A DNA stretch of 64,000 bases from Onchocerca lupi. Lineage: Eukaryota > Nematoda > Chromadorea > Rhabditida > Onchocercidae. Positions within the stretch are counted from its first letter, which is position 1. Each line of letters opens with the position of its first letter. Position numbers and translations under genes: made by a program. The stretch lies in the NCBI GenBank assembly GCA_028564675.1, contig JAOVVO010000035.1, positions 1-64,000 of the forward strand, in the 5' to 3' direction. Below, in pieces: positions 1-15,000 of this stretch. The notes beneath the pieces were generated by a model that worked only from the letters and a program-made list of their open reading frames with translations, had not been told where the DNA came from and searched no databases.

Positions 1-33
<33 letters not shown>

Positions 34-34
34 G
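1..34. repeat. (ATA)n microsatellite
   Basis: About eleven perfect ATA units open the window; the array may extend to the left beyond it. Confidence 0.95.
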
Positions 35-319
35 ATGTTTGTTTATAATAATCAAAATAAGAATATAATGTTATTGAGATATTTTAGATGAAGTTTTATA
101 AACAAATAATGCAAAATATGTTAAGTGCACAGTCGTAAGATTAAAACCATTAATCATTTTCTCCACTTTTTTTTTTTTTTTTTAATTTCAGATTGATATT
201 AATGATGAATGATGCAGAGAAAGATTCAATTTTTGTTATGATAATTTTGAATATAATTTTATAAAAAAAAATTAAGTAACAATAATGATAATAATTTCAG
301 CTATTATATATGAAATAAT

Positions 320-377
320 ATTTAATAAAGTTCGAACGACGAAGAAGTAGATATTGGTCGTTCGAATTTTATTAAAT
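320..377 (+). other. 21-bp stem hairpin, miRNA-precursor-like
   Basis: The left arm 320-340 pairs with the right arm 357-377 over 21 positions with one G:T pair, around a 16-nt loop (341-356). The core TTCGAACGAC is unusually GC-rich for this DNA. Length and stem are compatible with a small pre-miRNA or a small inverted-repeat element. Function is not shown. Confidence 0.45.
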
Positions 378-2928
378 TTTGATATTTTATCTTTCTATTT
401 TTTTTTTTAGAATTTCACCATCGATTTCGGATGTTCTATATATTTTTTAACTCCTATATTTTTAAAATTCAATCCAAATTTCGATTAATAACAAAAGTTT
501 TCGAAAATGAAATTTCATAAATTAACAAAAAATCATAAATCATTTTTTTAAATGCTACTTTTGAATAATTTGATTTAATAAAAGCAATTTTCTTTCTTTT
601 TTCTCCTTTCCCAAATCTTCCAGCAATTAAACAATTCAATAAGTAATCGATATGTGAAATATAATAATGAAATGTAAAAATTAAAAAAATTGCTGAACGA
701 TAATACTTTTACTTTTTTGGCTTCCTAAACTTTTCCGTGTAATAAACAGTTGAATAGTGATAATTGAATGATTATGATATATAATTAATTACTTTTTTAA
801 ACATTTTTTTCTGTATTTATTACATCGAAAATTCTTAAGAAAGAAAATTGAATTTTTAAGAAATATTTTTAACTTTCGAAATTGTCGAAAAAAAAATGAG
901 TATGAAAAATAAATAAATAAATTGTTTACATTTTACGAATTTCTCACCATTCTATAATCCTTACCATTATAAAAACTGATTAATATATCAATGCTGGAAT
1001 ATAAATTTCATTTTTCTTTCTTTTTTGTTGAAAATTTCAATTTTTCAATGATATTATACAAAACAGCACAAATTATATTTTAAAATATAAAATAAGATTA
1101 TCAAATTATTCATTTTCGACAATAAGTACACCACTTTTGTACTATTCGTTACTCATTTAAACTTTTTTGCATTAATTGTTTAAAACACTAACTAAATAGC
1201 TTAAAAAAAGGGTAAAGAAAGAAATTTAATATATTTTAAAGTATTTTCGTTTATTAAAAATTGACATACAATTACATCGAATTGATTATTTGTTCATTTA
1301 TTTATTTTATTTATTCTCGTTTATTTTTCTATTTCACTTGGCTTTTTTAATTTTTTTTTTTAACATTTTTCACAAACAACCAAATTGAAACCATTTTGTT
1401 TGTTTTAATATTTTTATTTGTAATTTTTTTTTCTTCTCTGTGCATTGCTTATTTCTTTCAACAGCATTTATGAAACGTATTTTTTATACTTGAAGGATGA
1501 ATTTTTAATATTCAACTAAAATGATTGCAATGTGAATTTATCATCGTGTCATCTGTTGCTTATATTTCAGATTGGCTTATTTTTTTAGGAAATATATGGA
1601 ATATTTTAACAAAAATTTTGGCTAATAATATTTTAAAATTTGTTAACTTTTATTTTTTCCAAAAAACTTGTTTTTGTTATTTGCAAAGATTGTTTCATCT
1701 TTTATTTCTCTTTCTTCTGTCTAACTTCTGCCGACATTCATTCATTTATCGAAATATTCTCTATCTAACAAGAAAATATTTGTGAAAATTTTAAAAAAAC
1801 TATAAAAAAATTTTAAGAAACTCATTTTTTCAAAATTTTTCGTTATTGAAAAAAAGTTTTTGAAAAATTTTATAACTTAAAAATGGTTATAATTTCTTTG
1901 GCATTATAACGATTCTTTTCTTTCTTTTTGCCTTTTTTATATGTCCTTCTTTCCTTTCTCAGTCTCAGTGCGACACTTCATTTTGATGAATGACCTTAAA
2001 ATATGCACTTAAAAGTGAAATCAATAATTCCCCTCCTTTTTCTATAATATAGCAAAAGAGAGAGGGAGAGAGAAAAAAAGAAAAAAAATGCCGGAAAGCA
2101 GTTTTTGTTTCTTTAAAAATGGCTTTAAAATTTTTTTTTTTTTTTGAGAGACATGTGAAAAATTTGCCTACCCATTGAAGTCTATAAAATTTCAAAAAAA
2201 ATAAAAATATTATATTTGAACAATTTTTAAAATATTATATTTAAAAAATTGCATCATTTTTTCAATAATTCTATGTTTTGTTTATATTAAGAAGAGAAAA
2301 AAAAATTAAACTCTAAAACAGTAAGATTAATTTTTTAATTAATATATATGTTTTTGAAAAAATTTTGCTACTTAAGCTTTTAAGCTGTCGTTATGAATAT
2401 CAAATATTTGCAATATCATTAACAACATATTATGAAAATTTTTTTTTTCTTTAAATAATGAAAGAAAGTTTTATCATAAAATTTTTGAGCTTAAATAATT
2501 AAAAATGAAAAAAAAAGTATTTACAAAAAAGCGATATCAATAATGTAATGTGAAATTTGCTTTTTTTTTCTTAGAAAAAAAAGTTTTATGGAATTTTGTT
2601 TTTTTAAGTAATAAAAAAGGGAATTAAAAAGGCTATTTGCAAAAAAAAAAAAAAATTCAAATTTAAATTTAAAATTATCAAATTCTCAAATTTAAATTTA
2701 TCAAGTCATCCATATTTAGCTGGGCGATAAAGCCGGTCGAACAAAAAAATAACAGCCAACTTGTTGGTTGCAAAAAACAAAAAGGCCTTGTAAGAAAAAT
2801 GTCACCAAAAGTGTCGATAATTATGCTATTATCAAGAGCAAAACATCTGTTACTTCTGGTATACCAAATATGATGCCAACGGGAGATACCAGAGATCGGG
2901 AATATCGGGAGAAAGTTAATCGACCGTA

Positions 2929-3055
2929 ATGAAACGGCGAAAAACCGGTCCGATACTAAAAGAATGGACTTTATCATTGAATACAACAAAATCATTCTGC
3001 TCAAACTTCATCTTTCTTCTATCCTTTTTTGCTTTCGTCAATTCTGCATATGATG
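2929..3055 (+). CDS. ptp-3: ptp-3 exon 1: signal peptide of long isoform
   Basis: 42 codons plus 1 nt. A charged N-terminus (MKRRK) is followed by a hydrophobic core (NFIFLLSFFAFVNSA) with a likely cleavage after NSA. The donor is G|GTAAGA, phase 1. An in-frame TAA directly upstream supports this ATG as the start. Confidence 0.85.
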
Positions 3056-6000
3056 GTAAGATTGTTTTCCATTTCTTTTTACCCAAAAAATCAAATAATA
3101 TAATATATTCTTTACAAAATATATTCGAAAGAAAAAATCCGGAAACATCTCCGGAAAGAGCAAAAAATTCGGAAAATTGGAAGAAATTCAAATCAAATCA
3201 ATTTCTCTGTTACTGACCTAAAATTTATATTGAATCCGTCATAATCTGCGATTTATTCTTCTGAAGGCTGATTTGATTGATTTATTTATCTCGATTTAAA
3301 AAACATTTCTAAAATAACCAGTTATTTATTGAACTTTTTCCTACTGCCATCATTTTTGCTACTTCCAGACTGGGAATATCAGAGTTATATTCAAGCTCTG
3401 GCGTGTAAGTTTGATAAATTTAAGTTTAATAAAATTTTCATCAGCAAAAAATATGAAGAGGGGAAATAATGATAAAAAAAATTATGATTATCTATCGTCC
3501 TGCTGCACTATTTATTCCTACAGATGAAATATCAATGATATTATCAAATTTAATCACTTATATTCTCCAATTTTTGAAATTTAAAATTTTTAAATCCAAT
3601 TTTTCATCAGTGCAAAGATTACAAGTCATTTTTTTTCTTCCTTTTTTTTTGCAGATAGTGCTAAATTAATAATTCGACCCGATTCATCGACAGTAGCTGC
3701 AGATACAAGAGTTAGCTTCTTTTGTCGTGCCGACGGTAATCCATTACCTACAGTAGTTTGGAAGAAAAATGGTCAATCGATCTCTGATTTAAGGTATTTC
3801 ACTAATTATTTGAATGCATGTATGAGACAAAAATGAAAAATTACTAATTTGAATTTTTTTTTTTTTAAAATTTTTCTTGTCAAATGAAAAGTGGAAACGA
3901 TTACAAATCAAATGAAATTAATGAATTCATTTAAAAAAATAACAAAATTTTGTTGTAAAGTAGATAATTATGATTATAGTGTGAATTTAAGTAGTGATAA
4001 AAATTATAATTATAAATTTTATTGCGATTATAGTCATAATTATGGTGTAATTATGATTATAATTACAATTGTGATTATAATCCTTGTACTTAATTTATTA
4101 TTAATTGAACTTCAAATGTTCAATCATTTCTTGAATTATTAGTAATAGTTCGAATTTTCAATTTATTACTAACCACTATTAATCCTAATTAATCTTAAAT
4201 CCTGATTTTTTTTGTTTTTTTTTCTTTTAGATACTCAACAAAAACTTTATCCAATGGGTTGAGTACGTTACGAATTGAGCCAGTTAGATTAATTGATGCG
4301 AATTCAACAATAAGTTGTACGGCAGATAACGGAATTGGTAATCCGGTTATTGCTGATGCAAGACTTACTGTTCTTCGATCCGGTAAATTTTAATTAATAA
4401 ACAATTCTTCTTTGCTGATCAAACAATCAAGCATTATTTGATTTATCGAAGCTTTGCCTTTTAGACGAATTACCAGCCGGATTTCCGATAATTGAAGCTC
4501 ATCCGGTGTTAAAATCGGTTGAACAAGGTCGAACAGCACATGTATCATGTCGAGTACGTGGTGACCCACGTCCCAAAATATTATGGCTTCGGGATTTGAT
4601 GCCTGTTGACATTCGGTCGAATACACGTTATTCCGTTTCCACTCTCGGTAATCCAGGTATTTCTTTTTTTTTTTGAATTTTCCTGCCTTTTTTTTTATTT
4701 GCGAAATTAAATGAAAAAATATTATCAAATATTAATGAGAATATCAAATCAAATCATACATTGCTAAAAGATTATTTACAGTAAAAGTTCAAAACTTACC
4801 AACTTATCGTTCTTTGTACTAATCCAGAATCTTTCTCGGCACTGTTTTCCACATTATATATGCATATAATATAATATTTAAAAGATTACTGTAGCCTCGG
4901 ATTACTGTATCAGACTACTGTGTCCTTAGATACCATACGATAATCTAACTTTTCAAACAATATCACTTCAGTGAGCTTATTAAATTTATTTTCAAATTAC
5001 TTGATTAACTTTTATATTGTAATAGAATTAGTGATATATTTTTCCGAGTGAAAATTTCATGGATTATAATATTTTATATACTTGTCTTCTTACTATATTT
5101 GTAATCTTTCTTTATTTTTTCTAAAATTAATACTAATTAAGTATAAGTTTAAAATGCTTACCAAATTACACATTTTCAAAAATTATTAAATATTATAAAT
5201 CCAAAGAAAAGAAAAATGCAAAAGTTAAACAAAAATATATATATATTGTCGAATTATTTTTAAAATAATTATCTTAGTCAAAAGTAAATGAATATATGCC
5301 AGTAATGACAGTATTAAATTTAAATATGTTGTATATCTAAGATAATCGTAAGATTCAGATCATTTTCTACAGTATTATTTTACCTCATGTTGGCAACAAA
5401 TTTTTTTTTTTTTCAATAATTATCGTAAATTGTTTTATTTTAAATACAGAATGAAAGCTATTTTTGGGTGTTAAACAAAATTTTTTGAAATTTTTTCATT
5501 TTTTTTCATCCGCTTTAATACATAGTGTTTCTTTGATATAAATAATATTTGCAAATTAAAAAAGTCGCATATTTTGAAAAAGCAAAAGAAAGAAAACTGA
5601 AATTTTGAATTTTAGGTTTTCGATTGAAAGCAATTGGTAAGATTTAGTCATGTACGTATTCTATGAAAAAGAAAATAGAAAATAGAAAAAACAATATTAA
5701 TTGTTATTTCAACAAAATAACAATTAATTGATTAATAGCATGTACACATATTCACGATTTGCAACTTTTAATTACACTTATTTATTTCTTATAATTAGCA
5801 CCATATTTATTTGCAACACTTAAAAAAAAAATTCAAATTTTTTGCATTTATTTACAAAATTTCAAAATTTATACTTTTTTGCACAATTTTTAATCCAAAA
5901 TTTGCACACATTTATGTCTTAATTAAATAATTGTTATTTGTAGAGAATAAGAAATTTTAATTTATTTATTTGCCAAAATTAAAAAATATCAAAATTTATC

Positions 6001-9000
6001 AAAAATATGCAAATTTCATTAAACATTTGTTTTTTTCAATTTTTAATTTTCTTTAACCACTGCACACACTTTGTTTTTCGACCTATCTATTTACTCTTTC
6101 ATATGTTAGCATACTGTAAATAAGTTTATCTACCGTATAATGTTATACTTCACTCTTGAACTGAAGGAACTTTCTAAAATTGATTAGTTAAAAAATAAAA
6201 AAAATAAAACATTGATAAGAATATTAGCGTAATTTTTTACTTTTTTATCAGATTTCCTTTCATTATTTCGCAGAAGATACTCTCTAAGTAAAGCGAAAAT
6301 ACCGAAAATATAGTAATTATAATTAATTTTAATGATTTAATTCTTAATTAATTATAGAATGATTTTTTTGCCATCTTTAATTGTATTTTCTTAGCTAAAA
6401 TCAAATTAAGGATAACAAGATAAAATGGAATATAATATTGTTACTAAAATTTTAAATGAAATTAAATTAATTTTTAATTTTTATTCTTTATTTTGTAAAA
6501 CTTTTGTTTATTTTGTCATTTTCATGCATAAAAATGATTCTATTTATTTAAATCACACAAACACGAATATATTTATAAACAAAATAAACAATCACAAAAT
6601 ATCCACTGAATAGCATGCTTTCTTTCTTCCTTTCATTGTGTATTTTTCTAAATTAAAACTTTTTCCAATTTAAAAAACTTAAAAATTAAAGTCAAATTTA
6701 GGTGCATTAATGATACAACAAGCAAAAGAAGAAGATCAAGGAAAGTATGAATGTGTTGCAAGAAATATTCATGGTGTTACACATTCTAAAGCTGCACATT
6801 TATATGTTAAAGGTTAGATTTATTAATGATAACTTTGATTTAATAAATTTGATAGTTTAAATTTAATAAAATTTTAACGCATTCGTTGGATTTCAATCAA
6901 TGGACAATAAATAAAATATAAAAAGACATCACTTGGAAATTGTTATTTTCATTCGAATGATTCTTTGAGGTTTTCTTTCGATTACTTTTATTTCTGTTCG
7001 TTTATCGATGTAATCGAAATACTCTAAACAATCACTTAAATGAAAACAAGAAGTATTAAGTATGTCTTTAATATTTTGTTTATTGTTGCATTAATTCGTA
7101 ACATAATTTTTAAGTGAAAAAATTTGTAGCGTTATAATAATTTACCTAATAATATATATCTAAAATTAGTTTATGAGCATTATTACTTAATTATTCAAGA
7201 TTTTAGAAACTTTCTCGCATTTTTTTTTATCTGAATCATATAATGAGTTCATATTTATTCATAGAATAATTTCTGTTGTTTGTTTATTTATTTGTTTATT
7301 TTTTTATTTACTTTTCACTTTCCTCTGTTGTTTTGCAGTTCGACGAGTACCGCCATATTTCTCATACAAACTTGAACGCTTATATAAGACGGCACCAGGT
7401 GGAGCACTTAATTTAACCTGTGTTGCGGTAGGATATCCAATGCCACGGGTATTCTGGAAAAAATCCGACGATACTTATCTGAACGATCCACAAGCTGCAC
7501 CAATTGGTTAATCATTTTGTATTTTCAACAATAAAATTTACATTTAAAAAAAAATAATTTATCAAAAAAAAAAATTATCAAAATGTTTTTGCAAAAAAAA
7601 ACTTTCTCAAAAATAATTTTTATTTAAGTTACATTTAACAGTTTGCTAGAAAAAAGAAGATTTATTTTTCATTTATATTTTATTTCATTAAATATTTTTC
7701 AGCTTTTTTCCTTAAATTAAGGTTAAAATAATCGATAAAAAAAAATTTAGGCCGAAATGTGTTAACATTGACGAGAATTGAAAAGACCGAGAATTATACT
7801 TGTGTTGCAGTTAGCAAACTTGGTAATATTGAAGTTATGACAACTGTTGAAGTGAAATGTAAGTAATATTTATCAAAATAAATTTGATTTTCCTTTTTTT
7901 TTTCCTGAAATTTGAATTTTAAAATCGAAATATTGAATCTTTATTTACTAACTCTTAATCTCTCAAGATTTGTAATTATGAATTTTTAAATATAATTTTA
8001 AATATCGGAATACTAACATCTTCATTTATTAATTCATTTGTAATTATAAAACGAAAAGAAATTTATTCCTTTCGGCTTCTTCATTTTTTTCATGTCATCA
8101 TTTATTTACTAATTGCAAAATAGTAATCAGCAAATGATTTGATGCTCGATAACTAAATTACGAACTTTTCTATTTTCATGACTTTTTCTTGTCGTCATTT
8201 TGTTTATTTACTAATTATTGAATAGTAATTAGCAAATTATTTAATGACGTCATTAATTTATGGCACTTGTGAATTTATTTGTTTTTTCCTGATGAAAGGG
8301 ATCATTTTTTCAAATTTCCAAAAATGATCAAAGACTATTAGCTTTTTCGTTGTTTTTTTAGCTTTTCCACTATATCCTACAATTTTTGAAATATAATACT
8401 GTACCACTATCGTTTCTTTAGTACCGTAGTATCGAATGCATTTTCCTGCCTGTTTTTATTCTATACTATATATGCAGTCCAAAACAAATCAACTATTTTC
8501 ATGAAATACATGCATTTTTCCTAATACTTCGCAATTTTTCTAAACTAACACATTACTATGTTCGATACAGTACACTTACCGTATCTTCATCATTTTATAC
8601 CTTACAATATCGAATCATATTTTTTCAACTTTTTTATCTCCACCATTTCAATTTTATATACTGGCAGAAATTATTCAACTATTTTTAAAATTTGGTGTTG
8701 TGTACTGTATCTCTACCATTTCAATCTTGCCGTATTATGAATCATTTTTTCCTGTATTTTTTATACTCATCTTTTCAAATTGTATATACTGATTTTTTTT
8801 TCCTTTCAAATGTATTTTCTTTTTTTGAAAAAAGGGCAGTTATTGTTAGATAACAAATGGAAATAATATAAGTAACAGAAATTTAAATCTAAAATTCAAT
8901 TTAAATGATTACTGTGGAAAAAATTAGAATTGCTTCTTTTTTGATGAGAATAAAAAAACTTATAACTAAATTATAGGCTTTATATGTTTTTTAATTAGAA

Positions 9001-12000
9001 TTTTCACGTATTTAATTATATTTATTGATTTGTTCCATATTTTTTCCCCAGGTTTCATGACAAATTTTCATCTTTGCTAGCAAAATTTATTTAACACACG
9101 TACATATTTTATTTAATTTAGATCGTGTTCATTGTCTTCGAGGATTTCATGATTTTCTTAAAATTAAATTATAACCGAAATTCCACAATTATCACTTACT
9201 AATTTCCCCATTAAACTTTAGTTTTCAATTTAAATTAAAATTCTAACAAAAAAAAAAAAGACAAATCCTCAAATATCTAAAATTTTAAAAATATTCACAT
9301 ATCGTTTAATAAATTGAATTCTTAAAATGAATATATTCATCATTCACTGGTATCATGATTCCTAAATGATAATCAATCATTTTTAACGTTTATCAAGAAT
9401 AATGGTTTCATTCTATGGTAGGAAATTGAACTACTGAAATACTTGTTTTAATTGATAGAACTAAATTTAAAACTCAAATTTTTTTTTTGCAGCACTACCT
9501 CCTGCACCGCAGAATTTGCAAGTATCAAATGTTACATCTGATAGTGTTCGTGTAACCTGGGATCCGGTAAATATTGAAACGGAGCCGGTCAAGAAATATA
9601 TCATTAAATATCGCCAAAAGTAAGATTTTCGTGATTTTGTCAAAGGTCAAGGGTCACGAAAGTGGAGTTTGAGTGTGTATTGACAGTCCAATCCTCCTGA
9701 TTGAGTGTGTTAGACAAAAATGCATGTGATTAAAAAGATACTGATAACGACTTTTTTATTTTAAATAATAATAAAAATTTAATATTGCTTATCAAGTTTG
9801 ACACACAGTTAATAAATCGGCAACATAAAGTTTAATAATTTTAGGGAAAAATAAAAGTGCCGAATCAGAAATGAATTAATAAAAATAGAATATAATTACT
9901 GAATTATTCAATATATTTTAAATTAAATTTTTTTTCATATAATTGATTGTTTTTGCTAATTTTTATTTATAAAGAGTTAATCCGAAATATACGTATTACT
10001 CATTTATTACAACAGAAATAAGCGAAAAATTTTATTTGTTAATTATATTTTCATTCATTATCGTTTAACTTTTAAAAATATTTCTTAATTAATTTCACAA
10101 TCAGAGCTCTGTTCAATTTTTTTTTCCAGTAATTATATTTGAGAAAAAAACAAAAATTACCTTAAATAAGTAATTTTGTATAAAGTATGATTATTTCTAA
10201 TAATTCTAACATGCATGTTTAACTCATTTGCTGTGTTTTTTCTTGAAGGAGTGCTGCTACTTTATCAAAATCAATATTTCCAGTTAATGATATCGAGTAA
10301 GTTATTAAATTTGAATTAAAACTTGCAACTAAAATGTCAATAACGGCTAATATAACAATTTCATTAATCAATTAGCAACCGTAGTTATTGCATGATTAAC
10401 TCACTTATTGATTTTCAATGTTTTTGATTATTCATATTTTATTACTAATAAATTTATAAGATATTCAATGTACGCTAATTTGAATGCTTCTGCATGAAAA
10501 CACTACCGATTTAATTTAGAAAAAAAAAAAAAGGGAATTTTGATTTTTTTTACTTTTTGCTCAAAAGTGTTTACAACTTTTCAAAAATTGCTACATCTCC
10601 TAGAAACACTTGCAGAATAATCATTTCATCGCGAAACAAATAATTGTTTCTGTTCGATTTTTAAAAATATTTATCATTTCTTATAAGTATGTGAGATACT
10701 TAAGTATTTTTTTGACGATTGAATGATAAAAGTTTGTATCATTTCTTTGAAATAAGTGGAATACTTAAGTATTTATTTGGCAATTGAATATTAAAAATAT
10801 TCATCATTTCTTATAATAAATATGCTATTTGAGTATTTATTTAACAATTCACCTCGAAAAATTTTTGGCCATGCAGATTAAACAAAATTTATCGATTATT
10901 TCATATATAAATTCTATGTTTGGACGAAATATTTTTTGAAACATTACTAAAAACTTCAAGTTTTCAAGGTTGAAAAATAGGTGGACAACAGAAATTACAT
11001 TAAACATATCATTTAATTATTTAATTTCCAGCTTATTGCATGATTTCTGAAAAATTCCAATTCAATAATCCATAAATAATTAAAAATCTTTTATCAAATT
11101 TTCCTTTTCTTTCTTTTTTATAAGATTTTTGCATAAAATTCTAGGTATGACGAAGGATTATTCAAGCAGCAAGAAGTAAGCGCAAATGTCACTACTACTG
11201 TTATCACTGATCTCGAACCCTATCAGGTTTATTTTTTGGAATTTTCTCGAATTCATTCAAAACCTAATTAAGGAATTGCTGTACAAAACGGAATATTATT
11301 AAACAAAAATAGACATTAATTGATTCATAAATGCTAAATCAATTAGGTTATAATTAATTTTTACTAGGCATTTCAAGTTAAAATTAGACCTATCATATTC
11401 ATACATTATTACTGGTATTATTCACAATATTTTTCATTTTTATTAAAAAATGTATGCAAAAAATTATGTGAAATAAAATTTAAATTTACTGCTGTTTTCA
11501 TTTTATGCTAATTTTTACGAATGTTATTTATAATTGAATAATTTTCACAATAAAATTACCATAAATTTAAAATTTTTAATTTAAAAAAAAATTTAAAATC
11601 AAACTGTCTGTTGTTGGAAAATTTTTCATTCATAAATAACGAATAAAAAAAGACAAAAAGAAAAAAAAACAATTAAGTTTCATAGGAAATTTTATTTTCA
11701 TCCAATCATTTCATTGAATATTTCCGATTATTTTCAGATATTTTCACTTAAATTTTAATTTCTTAGTTATACGAAATAGCCGTTTCGTCTGCAAATGTAA
11801 TTGGCCGCAGTGCTGCAAGCATGCCAAAAGAAGTGCAAACCGATGAAGCAAAGCCAGGTAGTGCACCGCAGAAGGTGCAAGCTCGAGCCTTAAGTCGAAG
11901 TTCGATTTTAATTCGTTGGGAACCACCAGAGAAGCCAAATGGACAAATTACAGTAAGAATTGACGAAAATTATTTTTAAATTGAAATTTTTTTCTTTTTT

Positions 12001-15000
12001 TTTTTTGAATAAAATACGGCATTGGGCAATATTTTCATTTGAAATAAACTTTTCATTCATATTTTTCAAGTTTTATTTATAAATTTTAAACTTTAATAAA
12101 ATTTTAGTATGAATTGATTAAATTATCATAACAGTAATTATGGTCGAAATTCCAGTTGAATAAAATTCCCATATTTCTAGGGATATGTTGTTCATTATAC
12201 TGATTTGGAACCAACAACAGCATATTCTTTGTGGAAAACAGTAAATTTGATTAATTTTAAATTATAACTTTCGAATTTCTACGAATAAATACTTATCAAA
12301 TAAATTACTTCGTGGTGATTTTAACCATGCACAACGAAAATTTAATTTAAATAAATTTAAATCGAATTTTATTTGAACGAATTTTTGATCGAATAATTCT
12401 CATCAAAATAATGCATTTTCAATTAATTTGCAGAAGTGCTATTATGACAAAAATTATTTGAAATCAATTACAGAATAAAAAAATAAATGAGTGATATCTG
12501 GATGAAATTTTGCATCTAATTAATTTCAAACTAATGATTTATAAAGTTTTAAAATGATTATCACTTATCTTTTAGCACGAAACCAAATCGGATGAGTTAA
12601 TTACGACAATAGCAAATTTAAAATTTGAAAGTACCTACTATATTCATGTGCAAGCGAAAAATGCCAAAGGATTAAGTCCAATGTCTCAACTTGCTACTGT
12701 TATCACAAAACAAGGAAGTATGAATATTTCAATTTTAATTTTAATTTTTTTATTAAATATTTCATATTCGAAATTTAAAATTATTAACTGGTCCCTTTTT
12801 ACCAGTTAATAATAATCTGATCCTATTAATAAATTGTATTAATCAACAATTAAGTGCTTAAATTATTTTTTCTGTATTTTACACCTTATAAATGCTTTTT
12901 CTTAGAAATTAGCAAATTTCGGTGAAAATGATTTTGAGAAATTTGAAAATGTTCGAAATTTTAAAAAGTCATTAATAAATATAAAATATTGTGGAATATG
13001 TCGTTTAATGAATTCTTTAATATTTAATTAAAAAAAAAAAAAAAAAAAAGGGAACAAATGATATTCAAAATTAAATATGTTACCAAATTCCACCGAGATT
13101 ATCATCATCGAAGCCTCAAATATATACAGCATGTTTTGCTTTGCCTGATATATTGAGATTTTATGATATCTATCTAGTATTAAGTCATCTTAATTGATTA
13201 ATTAATAAATTGATTTATTGTTGCTCGTATTATCGAATTATTTGATTCTTTATCGATTAGCATTATCATTTTACCGATTTTTTTACATAATTAGGTAAAA
13301 TTATTTTTTATTTGCTGCTGACAAAAACTCTTTTTTCTATATATATAATTATTATTTTTAAAAAATTTCAAGTTTTTAGGTTAATTATTTCATTGATAAT
13401 CAATTTTTGCAATCATCTTTCAAGTTGATTTAATATTTGCAATTTTCTTGCAGTTCCGGGACAACCAACAAGTCTTACAGCAAAAGTTCTCGATTCACAT
13501 CGAATTCAACTGACATGGGATAAACCATTACATTCATATAATATTTTCGGTTATTCAATTCATTTCAATTCATCAAATGGAATTAGTCGGGAATTAACAC
13601 TTACAGTGCCTGTAGAAAAGCAAATCATCGATGGATTGCTTCCCGATACTTTTTATTCTTTTCGGTTAGGCATTTCCATTTTCATAAATTTTTTAGCATA
13701 AAAATTGAATTCTTTAATATGGAAATTAAGGAAACCAATTTGATTTGAAGAAAGAAAAACTAAAATTGAATAGAATTGAAAATGAAAATTAGAGCTAAAT
13801 GCAATTAAGTTAACTACTAAATCAGCCGTAACCAAGAAATAGTTTAGTAGATGATTGAAACGAACTAATTCAATAAATTTAATCCAAACAGTGAATTTGA
13901 ATATAAAAGGAATAATTAGTGTTTAAAAAAAATTTAGTCCGTTATATTCTTTTCTTCCTTCTTCTTCTTTCTTTTGTCACAATAAAATCTTTTTTTTATA
14001 AAAGATCTCAAAATGTGTTTTCTTTTAATTTTTTAAATTTTAAAGAATTTTTCTCAAGCATATATTTGAATAAAATTAATTATTATAGAGTAGCAGCTCG
14101 ATCAGAAAGAGGTATTGGAGCATTTTGTACAGATGTTACTGTTAAAACATTTCCAAATGGTAAGAAATTTTGATAATTCCAAATTTTTGTAAAAATTTAT
14201 TTAAAAAGAAAAACTAATCAATAACATGATTTTTTTGTCCTAGCATTTATCAATTTTTTTATTTGCTTTTTAATTTATGATAAATATGAATATATTGATT
14301 ATTCGATAAAATAAATTGTCGCACGAAAAAAAAAATTTTCCTTTTAATTTATTCAGTCTATATCCATTAATATATTATATATATATGTATTTAAATTTTT
14401 TTGTAAATTTTTTAAGTTGATAACCATTAAATGGCCAATTAAATGACCAAATGACCACTCAATAAATATTTAATAATATTGTGCAATTTATATTTGCATG
14501 TATTTGTTTTGTATATGTAAAATCATTTGTGCCGCTGTTTGGTCAATTAATTAATTATAAAAATTTTGTCAGTTGTGAAAAAATTTCAATTTTTAATTTA
14601 AATTATAAAATTCAAATTTCAAATTATTGTGATTGTGTTTGTGAATTGTTTGTGAGTTATTTTCGTTCCAGTTCCGACTGTATCACCAAAAATTCTTGTC
14701 CTAAAAGCGCTTTCGTCGCAGTCGTTGTTTATTCATTGGAAAGCGCCATTGCTAGGAAATCATAAAGGTAAAATTCTGAATTATCTGATACGTTGGCGTC
14801 CGGTTTTGGCAAACAATGAGACGAATGGTAGCGAAATACAGCAAAGTGATGAAGATGATGAAGAATTATCAACCGGAAAAAGTGAAAAAGATGAAAAACG
14901 ATGGTCCGAAATGATTCAGGATGCTGTATTAGGCAATAGCGCAATTATCAGCGGATTAAATCCGCATACGATCTATGAAGTAGGTGTTGCAGCCGGAACC

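Larger units (their letters stand above)
1..2928. other. Upstream non-coding region and long-isoform 5' region
   Basis: No convincing coding exon. It starts with an (ATA)n microsatellite, has a strong hairpin at 320-377, and is otherwise AT-rich with many T tracts. The last ~230 bases (about 2700-2928) are clearly less AT-rich and run into the start codon, so they probably hold the 5' UTR and/or proximal promoter. A possible 3' splice or trans-splice acceptor (TATTTAG) ends near 2718. A TAA lies directly before the ATG. Confidence 0.55.
9620..11144. other. Introns flanking the 48-nt FN3-1 exon
   Basis: Two AT-rich introns (9620-10248 and 10297-11144) around exon 9. The second holds a 65-bp tandem repeat (10673-10856). 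Confidence 0.65.

Noticed and set aside
2678..3191. Minus-strand frames opposite exon 1
   Set aside because: Shadows of the signal-peptide exon and its 5' region; no independent support.
3891..4142. 83-codon frame in the intron between the two Ig1 exons
   Set aside because: Arises from an ATTATAATTATGATT-type simple repeat; it sits inside an intron bounded by two confirmed exons.
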